Origin: CAYSLA01 sp964431685
Lineage (GTDB): Bacteria; Armatimonadota; UBA5829
Assembly: GCA_964431685.1 (NCBI GenBank)
Contig: CAYSLA010000138.1
Coordinates: 1 to 9,208 of the forward strand
DNA: 9,208 nt
Direction of reading: 5' to 3'
Shown: positions 1 to 6,786 of the stretch, one piece after another
How the letters are laid out: every line of letters begins with the position of its first letter
Position numbering within the stretch: the first letter of the stretch is position 1
The notes under the pieces: model-generated
Seen by the model: the letters and a program-made list of their open reading frames with translations, nothing else
What the model was told of the DNA's origin: nothing
Databases searched by the model: none
Position numbers and translations under genes: made by a program

Positions 1-42
1 TTCGAGAGAATGTTCGGTTTGAGCGTCACGGGGCCTGATTTT

Positions 43-70
43 TTGTGCCTGGTCTGCCACGTAGTATAAT
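43..70 (+). promoter_or_regulatory. candidate sigma70-type promoter for the PrsW-amidohydrolase pair
   Basis: A perfect TATAAT hexamer occupies 65-70. A weak -35 candidate, TTGTGC (3 of 6 consensus positions), occupies 43-48 with a 16-base spacer. Transcription would begin near 77, which favours the ATG at 114 over the GTG at 45 or ATG at 69 as the start of the protease gene. The -10 box is convincing, the -35 is poor, and chance occurrence is possible. Confidence 0.35.
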
Positions 71-113
71 GAACGGGTCTGTTGGCCGCGGGATCACGCG
101 GCACCGGGGGGTC

Positions 114-1187
114 ATGACAGGTTATCTCGTTGCTACGGCAGTTGTTCCTGCCTTGCTGCTCATGTGGTACTTTCACAGCCGGGACGTGTATAAAGAGCCG
201 TCCCGCGTGCTGTGGGGCACATTTGGATGGGGTGTTCTGAGTATCATACCCGCAGTGTTGGTCGGAATGTGGATTGACCGATCGTTCGCATGGGTCACCC
301 AGCCCTACTGGTCGGCTGCCGTAGGCGCTTTTCTTGTGGCAGGCGTTCCCGAGGAGTTCTGGAAGCTCGCCGTTCTGCTGGGCTACAGTTGCCGGAAGCA
401 CGAATTTGATGAGCCGATGGACGGCGTGGTCTACGGTGTGGCAGCCTCACTGGGGTTTGCCACATTGGAGAACGTAATGTACGTCCTCGACGGCGGAATG
501 GGCGTTGGGATAGCGCGGGGTCTTATGTCCGTGCCAGTTCATGCCTTTATGGGAGCCATTATGGGCTACTACGTGGGCCAAGCGGGTACCAGCAGGCCAC
601 GGAGAAACGGTCTGATACTGAAGGGATTTGCGCTTGCAGTTCTGGTGCACACCTTCTACGACTACCCGATTCTGCTTATCGAGGCGTTACGAACTTCGGC
701 GCAGCACTCTACAGGCAAGTCGACCGATGCCGCCGTCTTGCTGGCGCTGACTTCGGTGGCCGTGGTCATACTGGGATGGCGGTGGGCGAACCACCTGGTG
801 CGCAGACTGCGCCGGGAGCAGTTGCTCGTTGCGGGCACGCCGGAGGATCACGCGGAGAGCGGGCGTGCTCCGGCTGTCGGTCAGACTGCCCGCGGCGTAA
901 ATCACAGGGCCGGAAGAGGACGTTTTGCTGGCACCGCTCTTGTGGTTGCTGGCAGTCTGGTGACTTGCGCTGCCGGAATCGTACTGATGATTCTTGCGAC
1001 CGCTGTTGTGGCTGACTGGCGCACACTCACTGACAAATGGGCGTATTTTGTTGCGGCTGCGCTGCTGGGAGTGCTGCCGCTCACGCTTGGGCTGTGGGCG
1101 TTCCTGCGCGGGGTCGGGCTATTGAACGCTATCTCATCAGTGGAGAATGCCATGCCAATTACAGATGTTTCGGGGGACAGGCACTGA
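114..1187 (+). CDS. PrsW family glutamic-type intramembrane protease
   Basis: The reading frame is open from a GTG at 45; I prefer the ATG at 114 because it places the first membrane helix directly at the N terminus, as in PrsW proteins, and lies downstream of the TATAAT box. Counting from codon 45, the family motifs are all present: PEEFWK (E103, E104, K107), DEPMDG (122-127), LEN (E142, N143), VPVHAFMG (H166) and VHTFYDYP (H202, D206). These are the conserved intramembrane residues of the PrsW/M82 family, whose Bacillus member cleaves the anti-sigma factor RsiW. After the catalytic core there is a further helix near 230-248, an Arg-rich cytoplasmic stretch (about 249-295) and two more membrane helices (about 297-325 and 332-355). 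Family membership is firm. The substrate is unknown and no sigma/anti-sigma pair is visible nearby. The stop lies 2 bases before the next gene, so the two are probably cotranscribed. Confidence 0.88.
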   Translation: MTGYLVATAVVPALLLMWYFHSRDVYKEPSRVLWGTFGWGVLSIIPAVLVGMWIDRSFAWVTQPYWSAAVGAFLVAGVPEEFWKLAVLLGYSCRKHEFDEPMDGVVYGVAASLGFATLENVMYVLDGGMGVGIARGLMSVPVHAFMGAIMGYYVGQAGTSRPRRNGLILKGFALAVLVHTFYDYPILLIEALRTSAQHSTGKSTDAAVLLALTSVAVVILGWRWANHLVRRLRREQLLVAGTPEDHAESGRAPAVGQTARGVNHRAGRGRFAGTALVVAGSLVTCAAGIVLMILATAVVADWRTLTDKWAYFVAAALLGVLPLTLGLWAFLRGVGLLNAISSVENAMPITDVSGDRH

Positions 1188-1189
1188 AT

Positions 1190-2779
1190 ATGATGTTTTT
1201 TGACGCTTACACAAGTTTTGGGCCGAAGCCCCGCCAGCACTCAGCGCAGCCCTGGACACTTCAACACCTTGTTGACGAGCTGGAGCACTGCTCGATATCC
1301 GGCGCGTTGGTCACGTCCACTCAATGTCGTCTGTATGACCCGATGCACGAGAACCGGCGGCTCGCAGATATGTTGGCGAGCTACGAGAACCTGTTTCCCA
1401 TCTGGAATGTTATGCCCCATTGGACGGGAGAGTTCCCCAAGCCGGACGCGCTTCTGGAAGAGATGAGTGCTTGCGGAGTGCGAGCGGTGACCATCTTCCC
1501 GAAAACGAACGGATGGAACCCCGTGTCTATCACGAGCGAACCTCTTCTGAGTTCGCTGGCATCAGCCGGAATCCTGACCATCATAGACATGGCATCGGAA
1601 CTGGCAGACGATGAACTGGAACGGCTCGTAGAGAAATACCGCACGCTGCCCATATTGCTTCACGGAGTGCTCTGGAACAAACAGCGGTTGGTTATTCCTC
1701 TGCTTCTGCGTCATCCCAATCTCCACATATCTTTTGATCACTTCCAGACCAGCCGCGGTATCGAGTGGCTCGTGGAGCGAGGTCTGGAGAACCAGCTCCT
1801 GTTTGCCTCGAACGCCATCGACATGTCGGCGGGCGCGCACAGGTTCTATGTCGACTATGCCCAGGTGCCGGATGTCGCGAAACAGAAGATCGCGTGGGCG
1901 AATCTCTCACGGCTCCTAAGAGGTCTTGTGCCGGCGGTGGAGCGCGAGAACTCATCGGATGACTCGATAGTGTGCGAGGCCAGAGCGGCGAAACCGCTTT
2001 CTGCAACGGTCTACGACATGCACTCACACATCCTGCACGAGGGCCTCAACGGAGGCGGTGGGTCCTACGTAATGTTTGATGGCGGGCCTTCGGGTCTTGT
2101 CAAGATGAACAAGACGATCGGTGTGGATGCGGTCGGGATTATGAGTTGGAACGGCACCGTGAGCGCAAACGCGGACGATGGCAACGAGTGCGTTCGTGAG
2201 GCTCTAGACGTGCTTCCCGCAGACTACTGGGGGCTGGCCACGTTTGATGTTTCTCACGACTCGGCTGATGAGATGCGCGAGAAGATAGCGGCGACGTTCC
2301 GGGACGAGCGTTTCCTCGGTCTCAAACCGTATGTTGCTTTTGGCAAGGACTATGACGATCCAGTCTATGATGTGTGGTGGGAGTATGGTTCTTCCCGTGG
2401 TCTTTACGGGCTCCTGCACCCCAACCGCGGTGATCTGTCCGAGCTGGACAGTCTGTGCGAAAGATTCCCCGAGATGACATTCGTCGTCGCTCACTGCGGG
2501 GGAAGTTATCAGGCGGCGGACTACGCCATTGCCAAGGCGGCGAAATACTCGAACCTGCTGATTGAGATCACTCTTACTCCGGTATGCGCCGGTGTCGTCG
2601 ACTATCTGGTGAGCGGCGCTGGTGCCCATCGAGTGTTGTATGGTAGCGATTTCCCGATGCGTGATCCCAGACAGCAACTGGGCTGGGTGGTCTACTCAAG
2701 GCTGTGCGAAGACGACAAGCGGGCAGTCCTCGGACTGAACGCTAAGCGCCTCATAGGCAGGATTCGTGGTCACGGATAG
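1190..2779 (+). CDS. two-domain amidohydrolase (Amidohydro_2 type), first domain degenerate
   Basis: Start ATG at 1190 (or the adjacent ATG at 1193) gives 529 residues. A G-rich Shine-Dalgarno stretch, GGGGGACAGG (1172-1181), precedes it, whereas an upstream ATG at 1037 would overlap the protease gene by 150 bases. The C-terminal half (about 273-529) is a recognisable metal-dependent TIM-barrel amidohydrolase: YDMHSHI with H278 and H280, K379 in GLKPY, H410 in LLHPN, H435 in VVAHCGG and D487 in YGSDFP. The N-terminal half (about 1-245) follows the same barrel plan but has FDAYTS where HxH should be (Y7, S9), and N208 in FASNAID where the catalytic Asp should be. It keeps H158 in LLHG. A polar linker (about 246-272) joins them. 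The family contains hydrolases and decarboxylases; substrate unknown. I infer that the first domain is non-catalytic, perhaps structural or regulatory. Confidence 0.85.
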   Translation: MMFFDAYTSFGPKPRQHSAQPWTLQHLVDELEHCSISGALVTSTQCRLYDPMHENRRLADMLASYENLFPIWNVMPHWTGEFPKPDALLEEMSACGVRAVTIFPKTNGWNPVSITSEPLLSSLASAGILTIIDMASELADDELERLVEKYRTLPILLHGVLWNKQRLVIPLLLRHPNLHISFDHFQTSRGIEWLVERGLENQLLFASNAIDMSAGAHRFYVDYAQVPDVAKQKIAWANLSRLLRGLVPAVERENSSDDSIVCEARAAKPLSATVYDMHSHILHEGLNGGGGSYVMFDGGPSGLVKMNKTIGVDAVGIMSWNGTVSANADDGNECVREALDVLPADYWGLATFDVSHDSADEMREKIAATFRDERFLGLKPYVAFGKDYDDPVYDVWWEYGSSRGLYGLLHPNRGDLSELDSLCERFPEMTFVVAHCGGSYQAADYAIAKAAKYSNLLIEITLTPVCAGVVDYLVSGAGAHRVLYGSDFPMRDPRQQLGWVVYSRLCEDDKRAVLGLNAKRLIGRIRGHG

Positions 2780-2821
2780 GCGGCAAGCTGCAGACGCTCA
2801 AACCAGGAGCAGCCCGCCGCC
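2779..2821. terminator. GC-rich hairpin between convergent genes, possible bidirectional terminator
   Basis: GGCGGC (2779-2784) and GCTGC (2787-2791) pair with GCAGC (2809-2813) and GCCGCC (2816-2821), giving 11 base pairs with a 2x2 internal mismatch and a 17-base loop. It starts at the last base of the amidohydrolase stop codon and sits 22 bases past the nitroreductase stop on the other strand. No T-run follows on either side, so intrinsic termination is uncertain; it could instead protect 3' ends. Confidence 0.4.
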
Positions 2822-2843
2822 ATCCTGTAAGCGCGGCCGCGTT

Positions 2844-3470
2844 CTATCTGATCTCCAGTATCTGGTCCAGTGACTTCTTTTCTTTCTGTTTCGTCGGCAC
2901 TGCCGCCTTGCCGACCGCGACCATCGCTGCCAGTCGCCAAGGCTGATCTATCTCCAGGCACTTTTCAAGGCTCTCACGGGCGATGACCGGGCCGCTGAGC
3001 CAGCACGTGCCGTAGCCCAGGCTGTAAGCCGCGAGAAGCAGGTTCTGTATGGCGGCTCCAATGCTTTGAACATCCGGGCGGCCCCGCATGTCATTGAGGT
3101 CTTCGTGGCCCACAGTGGTGCCCTGCAGCATTTGATCGACCACGGCTTCATAGGGGCTCGATGCAACGGCTATCACGGCCGGAGCGTCCACGAAGAAAGT
3201 GGAGAACCAGTCCACCTTTTGGAATGCTTTCTTCTGATCGTCCGAAGCGTCCGCGGGTAGCATGGTGCCGAGTTTCTCGCGCACAGCCCCCGACATGCAC
3301 TGTAGCCTTTCCTTGTCTGTGACCACAATGAACTTCCATGGCTGGGAGTTGTTCACGCTGGGCGCAAGCCCTGCCAGTCTCACCATCTCCTGCAAATGCT
3401 CCAGAGGCACTGGATCATTGGTAAACTTGCGCACGCTGGCGCGGTTTTCGATTGCCTGTACTATGTCCAT
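2844..3470 (-). CDS. nitroreductase family FMN-dependent oxidoreductase
   Basis: A 208-residue flavoprotein of the nitroreductase fold, a family of FMN-containing, usually dimeric NAD(P)H-dependent enzymes reducing nitro compounds, quinones or flavins in the cytoplasm. Seen in sequence: the N-terminal FMN phosphate motif R-x-S-x-R (R10, S12, R14), APSVNNSQPWKF (36-47), the central helix SIGAAIQNLLLAA (136-148), the GYGTCW turn (152-157) and the C-terminal VAVGKAA (185-191). Length is typical. The ATG at 3470 has a strong Shine-Dalgarno, GGAGGG (complement of 3478-3483), 7 bases upstream, so the start is secure. It lies 21 bases after the PPK2 stop and is the last gene of the minus-strand run. 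The physiological substrate cannot be told. Confidence 0.92.
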   Translation of the reverse strand: MDIVQAIENRASVRKFTNDPVPLEHLQEMVRLAGLAPSVNNSQPWKFIVVTDKERLQCMSGAVREKLGTMLPADASDDQKKAFQKVDWFSTFFVDAPAVIAVASSPYEAVVDQMLQGTTVGHEDLNDMRGRPDVQSIGAAIQNLLLAAYSLGYGTCWLSGPVIARESLEKCLEIDQPWRLAAMVAVGKAAVPTKQKEKKSLDQILEIR

Positions 3471-3491
3471 TCCGAATCCCTCCGTCGTATG

Positions 3492-4214
3492 TTATTTCTC
3501 TATCTTACCCAATGCGCGTTCAAGTGATTCAGCCAGAAGCTTCACTGTCTCGACCCTGGCGTACTTCTTACATTCAGCAGGTATTATGTGCCACGGAGCA
3601 GCCTTTGTGTCGGTCTTGTCGAACATCTCCTCTGCAGCTTCCAGATACTGATCCCACTTCTCTCTATTCCGCCAGTCATCCTCCGTTATCTTCCAGGATT
3701 TGAACGGGTTGGCTGCGCGTTCGTTGAATCTCCTGAGCTGTTCTTCCTTGCTGATATGCATCCAGTATTTCACTAGCACGGTGCCGTTGTCCGCAAGATA
3801 CTCCTCAAGATGGTTGATCTCATCATACGCGCGCTTTATCTCCCCGGGTGATGCCAGATTCTCAACACGCTCCACAAGCACCCGCCCGTACCAACTTCGG
3901 TCAAATATGCACAACTGGCTGTGCGCGGGCAGCTTGTTCCAGAACCGCCAGAGGTAACCGTGCTGCTTCTCGACTACGTTTGGCGGCCCGATCGGCCAGA
4001 CCTGGAATCCGCGCGGGTCCAGCTTTTGAGTTATGCGAAATATGCTACCGCCTTTGCCGGCGGCGTCCCAGCCTTCGTAGAGAACCACCGCAGACAGGGG
4101 AAGGGTGCGCAGCCTCTGCGTCAGAGTGAGCAGCTTGAGCTGCCACTGCTCAAGGGACTCTTCATAGGTCTGGTTGTCCAGCTTCTTTGTAAGGTCTACC
4201 TTGTTAAGAACCAT
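3492..4214 (-). CDS. polyphosphate kinase 2 (PPK2) family, single-domain, PAP-like
   Basis: A 240-residue P-loop kinase of the PPK2 family, which moves phosphate between polyphosphate and nucleotides. Walker A is GWDAAGKGGS (48-57, K54); the Walker B-like segment is FDRSWYGRVLVERVE (104-118, D105, R106). The lid region spans about 165-201, with KSWKITEDDW and the EKWDQYLEAAEEMFDKT helix. APWHIIPA (206-213) is the usual C-terminal motif. The wording LDPRGFQVWPIGPP and YLWRFWNKLP resembles the active half of class II enzymes (polyphosphate:AMP phosphotransferase), which in Pseudomonas are two fused PPK2 domains; here there is one. The AMP preference is therefore inference. Its first 11 bases overlap the end of the PPC gene, suggesting translational coupling, and the nitroreductase follows 21 bases later. 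The exact acceptor nucleotide and reaction direction are open. Confidence 0.92.
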   Translation of the reverse strand: MVLNKVDLTKKLDNQTYEESLEQWQLKLLTLTQRLRTLPLSAVVLYEGWDAAGKGGSIFRITQKLDPRGFQVWPIGPPNVVEKQHGYLWRFWNKLPAHSQLCIFDRSWYGRVLVERVENLASPGEIKRAYDEINHLEEYLADNGTVLVKYWMHISKEEQLRRFNERAANPFKSWKITEDDWRNREKWDQYLEAAEEMFDKTDTKAAPWHIIPAECKKYARVETVKLLAESLERALGKIEK

Positions 4215-4665
4215 CAGAACCCGCCTTTCCGACTAGTTTGAGCAGATGCACACCGAAATCGGCATCCAGTTCGCGCACGGCGTCTGTACCCAGGAGCTCA
4301 ATCATTATCACTTCGAGCACCAGGTATACGGACATGCCTGCGCGCGGACACCCCACGATCGCCTCGCTTCCCCGGCCTATCCCCGCGTGAAAGTGCAGAG
4401 AGGGTTTGCCTTCCTGGGGGAAGAGCGTGCCAAAACCCACCAGTTCGCGTGCGTCGTCGAATGTCTCGAACTGGGGCTGTATCAGGCCCGTGAGATTCTT
4501 TGGGCCGCAGACGACCTTCCCCGACCGGATACCGCCGACCGCCATCACGGCCGCGCAGCTCACCTCTTCGCGTTCCGATATTGTGTGGACGGCGTCATAC
4601 ACGGATTCGCCGTCATCCAGTCTGGCCACGAAGACCCGTCCAAGAGTGCCGCTGGTGTAGTTCAT
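4204..4665 (-). CDS. PPC domain (DUF296) protein
   Basis: A 153-residue protein consisting of one PPC/DUF296 domain, the fold that in plants is attached to AT-hook DNA-binding proteins and in bacteria and archaea occurs alone as trimers. Seen: GRVFVARLDDGE (9-20), an AAVMAVGGIRSGKV core (38-51), ELVGFGTLF (74-82), the metal site SLHFHAGIGR (89-98; H91, H93) and VLEVIMIELL (116-125). In the family a later GGHL-type segment supplies a third His; here that position reads GCPRAG (105-110), with C106 and P107. The ATG at 4665 has AGGA 10 bases upstream. Its stop overlaps the start of the PPK2 gene by 11 bases. With no AT-hook, direct DNA binding is not supported; a small-ligand or protein-scaffold role is equally possible. 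Confidence 0.85.
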   Translation of the reverse strand: MNYTSGTLGRVFVARLDDGESVYDAVHTISEREEVSCAAVMAVGGIRSGKVVCGPKNLTGLIQPQFETFDDARELVGFGTLFPQEGKPSLHFHAGIGRGSEAIVGCPRAGMSVYLVLEVIMIELLGTDAVRELDADFGVHLLKLVGKAGSDGS

Positions 4666-4738
4666 ATTGGTTGCATCCTGTTCCTGTCCCGAAGATGACT
4701 GCTGTGCGGGCAGCGGCTGATGCCAGTTCGAGTTGTCT

Positions 4739-5668
4739 CTAGAACCCCATTATGTTGCCGCCGCTCTGTTCCTCGCGTCTGATGCTGAATGGTTTCTGCA
4801 TGTCATACTGGGATACGAGTTCTGTGAGTCGCGCGTCCGCATCATCGGAAGCCTTGTCCATACCAGCCTGGATAGACTTATCCGCTTTCATCTTGCTGAG
4901 TACAGCAAAGAGTTTCGACATGTCTCTGGGGTCCATAATGTTGACCGAGTTCATTCCCGAAGCAATATCATAGATAGCCTTCGCCTCGCTGTGCAGCACG
5001 TTCCGGAATGTCGCATACAGGCGATAGCACTGCCTCGCTGCCTCAGGCTCTCTGTCGAACTGCTCTTTAGTGTTCTTGTCAAGCCATACGATGAGCTGAA
5101 CCCAGTTGCCGTATTGACGGTTGATTTCCTTCTTCGCATCAGCGAGCGGGTCATGCGCGTCTTCGCCATCCGGATCGCCCGCCATCTGGATGAGGTTCAG
5201 CAGGCTCTGCGCCTGGCCTCCCACGGCCAATTCCATTGCCGCAGTGGTATCCCCAAGCAGTTTGTGCCTGTGTTCTTCAGCCTGTCTGATTATTTCCAGA
5301 TAGTCAAGGATGTATTGCGGTGGCTTCGGCTTTGGAGCAAACGGAGGTGTTGTATCGCCGGGCGGCGGCACGCCCGGCGGAGCTTGCACTACACTCCCGC
5401 CCTCCGGCATACCCGGCGGGGCTGCGAGCACGTTGGCCGAAGGGGGAGGTGGAATCGGGGTTGTAGCGAGCACGTTGTCATCCCCGCGATTGACCAGGGC
5501 GAACACAAGGGCCGCCAACGCAATCACCAGAGCCACTGCCGCGGCGACGATCCAGGGCGTGAGCTTGCTCTTCTTTGCGGCAGCCGGAGCGAACTCGTTT
5601 CTCAACCCGCACTCAGGGCATGATGGGACTCCATCGGGCATATCGAACCCACATCTTGCACATTTCAC
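4739..5668 (-). CDS. zinc-ribbon, single-TM protein with proline-rich linker and helical C-terminal domain
   Basis: A 309-residue protein starting at GTG. The start is fixed by a consensus Shine-Dalgarno, GGAGGTG, 7-9 bases upstream. Domains in order: a four-Cys zinc ribbon (C3, C6, C17, C20) of the kind annotated zinc_ribbon_2; one strongly hydrophobic helix (about 38-60) after a KKSK stretch; a Pro/Gly-rich linker (about 65-118); and a mostly helical region (about 119-290) with no motif I recognise. The basic residues before the helix suggest the ribbon stays in the cytoplasm and the C-terminal part lies outside, possibly reaching through a cell-envelope layer on the stiff proline linker. 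It lies 34 bases after the URO-D-like gene and is probably in the same transcript. Function unknown; the architecture suggests sensing or scaffolding rather than catalysis. Confidence 0.85.
   Translation of the reverse strand: MKCARCGFDMPDGVPSCPECGLRNEFAPAAAKKSKLTPWIVAAAVALVIALAALVFALVNRGDDNVLATTPIPPPPSANVLAAPPGMPEGGSVVQAPPGVPPPGDTTPPFAPKPKPPQYILDYLEIIRQAEEHRHKLLGDTTAAMELAVGGQAQSLLNLIQMAGDPDGEDAHDPLADAKKEINRQYGNWVQLIVWLDKNTKEQFDREPEAARQCYRLYATFRNVLHSEAKAIYDIASGMNSVNIMDPRDMSKLFAVLSKMKADKSIQAGMDKASDDADARLTELVSQYDMQKPFSIRREEQSGGNIMGF
5356..5379. repeat. 9-bp perfect inverted repeat inside the proline-linker coding region
   Basis: CGCCGGGCG (5356-5364) and CGCCCGGCG (5371-5379) are perfect complements around a 6-base loop. 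They lie within the codons for the PPGVPPPG part of the zinc-ribbon protein linker. The likeliest cause is the use of GC-rich Pro and Gly codons on a repetitive peptide, not a regulatory element. Confidence 0.5.
5424..5477 (-). repeat. 12-base direct repeat encoding NVLA twice in the linker
   Basis: GCGAGCACGTTG occurs at 5424-5435 and again at 5466-5477 (plus-strand reading), 42 bases apart and therefore in frame. On the coding strand each copy encodes Asn-Val-Leu-Ala, at residues 65-68 and 79-82 of the zinc-ribbon protein. Together with the repeated PPG units this suggests the linker lengthened by small in-frame duplications. Confidence 0.6.
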
Positions 5669-5675
5669 CGATTTG

Positions 5676-5682
5676 CACCTCC
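5676..5682 (-). promoter_or_regulatory. strong ribosome binding site deciding a GTG start
   Basis: The minus strand reads GGAGGTG here, a match to the core Shine-Dalgarno. It is 7 bases from the GTG codon at 5666-5668 measured from its last base, or 9 from the GGAGG core. It is the strongest ribosome binding site in the minus-strand gene run and fixes the start of the zinc-ribbon gene, which lacks an ATG. Confidence 0.8.
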
Positions 5683-5702
5683 GTACACTTAGGTGACGGG
5701 TA

Positions 5703-6779
5703 TCACTGTGGCCAGTGTTCCTTGAGTAACTCGATCATGTACTTGAAGTTATCGAACTTCGCGTCCGCCGGCACGGCATGATCGACCGCAGGAATCCAAC
5801 CGCCGCGCTTATAGAGCGCCTTTGCCTTATGGACGACCTCATCTTCCACTTCCTTGCGTCCACGGCTCAGCACCCGTTTGTCCAAGCCCCCGAAGAAGCC
5901 GAATTGGGGATACTTCTCCGCGTAAGGGATAATGTCTTGTTCCGAGGCAATCTCAACCGGACTGGTGCCATCTATGCCCGCTTCAACCCACAGCGGGATA
6001 AGCTCTCCGATGTGTCCGTCACTGTCTACGTAGACACTTTCGATGGCAAGGCGCCGAGCCTCCTGCACAAGCTCCCGATACCTCGGTACAAACTTCTCTC
6101 TCACAACCGCTGGAGAAACCATAGAGGCAGTCTTATACGCCATGTCCTCATTAATCATCAGATTGTCGATTCGCGCGCCGGGGACGTGAGTGCGCAAGAA
6201 TTCCACGTTGAATTCCAGAATGAAGTCGAGCATCTCGTCGATAAGCTCAGGCATATCCATGAAAGCGATGGACAAACCCTCAAATCCCATCCACTGGCGC
6301 ATACTCCAGTAAAGCCCCTGAACGGTCAGCATGAAAGGTCTTTCGCCCGTGTGGCTGCGCACGACGGCCTCGTCGAAGTCCGGGCCTCGGCGTCCCATAT
6401 CTCGAGGATTGTAGCGCTCCTTCATCTTGAGGAAGTCCTCGCGGTCTTCCACAGGGAACTTGAGCCACTTTCTTGTGACAAACCCGCTGTCGATCGCGTA
6501 GATTGGGTCGATACGAAGCGCGCCTTCTTCATCGTAGTAGGTCATGTGGCCGTCTTTCTCCTCCACAACGACCCGTTCAAACTGCGGATAGTGACTCGAG
6601 TGGAGCGGAATGCCGTCGAACCAGTCGTAACCGAGCAGCTCCTCGGTGCGCACGTCCGCCGGATGACCCTGTGTAAGCCATTCGTCCATAGTGGCCTTGC
6701 GTATCGGGAACGTCCAGATGAACGGACGATCAGCTTTCTCGAAGCGTATCATAGCATGGAATCGTTCTCTTGGGGTCAT
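5703..6779 (-). CDS. uroporphyrinogen decarboxylase superfamily protein (not HemE)
   Basis: A 358-residue TIM-barrel protein of the URO-D/MtaA/CmuA superfamily. The opening MTPRERFHAMIRFEKADRP (1-19) is typical. Further signatures are MINEDMAYK (208-216), SDGHIGELIPLWVEAGIDG (253-271), TSPVE (272-276), FFGGLDKRVL (295-304), and GGWIPAVDHAVPAD (326-339) with D333 and H334. The MRQAGR substrate motif of true HemE is not present. The His-x-Cys and distal Cys ligands of MtaA/CmuA-type cobalamin methyltransferases are also absent: the first site reads HIGEL and the second VDHAV. It therefore belongs to the large uncharacterised group often seen beside sugar and oxidoreductase genes; the reaction is unknown. 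It begins 7 bases after the oxidoreductase stop, with only a weak Shine-Dalgarno (GAAAG) overlapping that stop, so translational coupling is likely. Confidence 0.88.
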   Translation of the reverse strand: MTPRERFHAMIRFEKADRPFIWTFPIRKATMDEWLTQGHPADVRTEELLGYDWFDGIPLHSSHYPQFERVVVEEKDGHMTYYDEEGALRIDPIYAIDSGFVTRKWLKFPVEDREDFLKMKERYNPRDMGRRGPDFDEAVVRSHTGERPFMLTVQGLYWSMRQWMGFEGLSIAFMDMPELIDEMLDFILEFNVEFLRTHVPGARIDNLMINEDMAYKTASMVSPAVVREKFVPRYRELVQEARRLAIESVYVDSDGHIGELIPLWVEAGIDGTSPVEIASEQDIIPYAEKYPQFGFFGGLDKRVLSRGRKEVEDEVVHKAKALYKRGGWIPAVDHAVPADAKFDNFKYMIELLKEHWPQ

Positions 6780-6786
6780 CTATACG

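Noticed and set aside
1..69. Possible 3' end of an upstream coding sequence (frame 1 is open to a TAA at 67-69; frame 3 is open to a TGA at 36-38)
   Set aside because: Too short to recognise a family, two frames are possible, and the longer one would run through the TATAAT box.
2204..2677. 157-codon open frame on the minus strand
   Set aside because: It lies antisense inside the well-supported amidohydrolase C-terminal domain and shows no family motif.
2832..2841. 10-base palindrome CGCGGCCGCG just past the nitroreductase stop
   Set aside because: Short, GC-only palindromes are expected by chance at this base composition, and nothing around it supports a binding site.
4666..4738. 73-base gap between the zinc-ribbon and PPC genes examined for an internal promoter or terminator
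   Set aside because: Only a 4-bp stem and no convincing -35/-10 pair were found; the genes may simply be cotranscribed with a longer spacer.
5356..5379. Strong 9-bp hairpin considered as a terminator or attenuator
   Set aside because: It lies in the middle of a coding region and is explained by Pro/Gly codons; no T-run follows.
4733..5623. 296-codon open frame on the plus strand
   Set aside because: It is the antisense of the zinc-ribbon protein; the translation is rich in Arg, His and Ser without domains, while the minus strand has a consensus ribosome site and a clear zinc ribbon.
5703..6779. Assignment as hemE
   Set aside because: The MRQAGR substrate motif is absent and no other heme biosynthesis gene is nearby.
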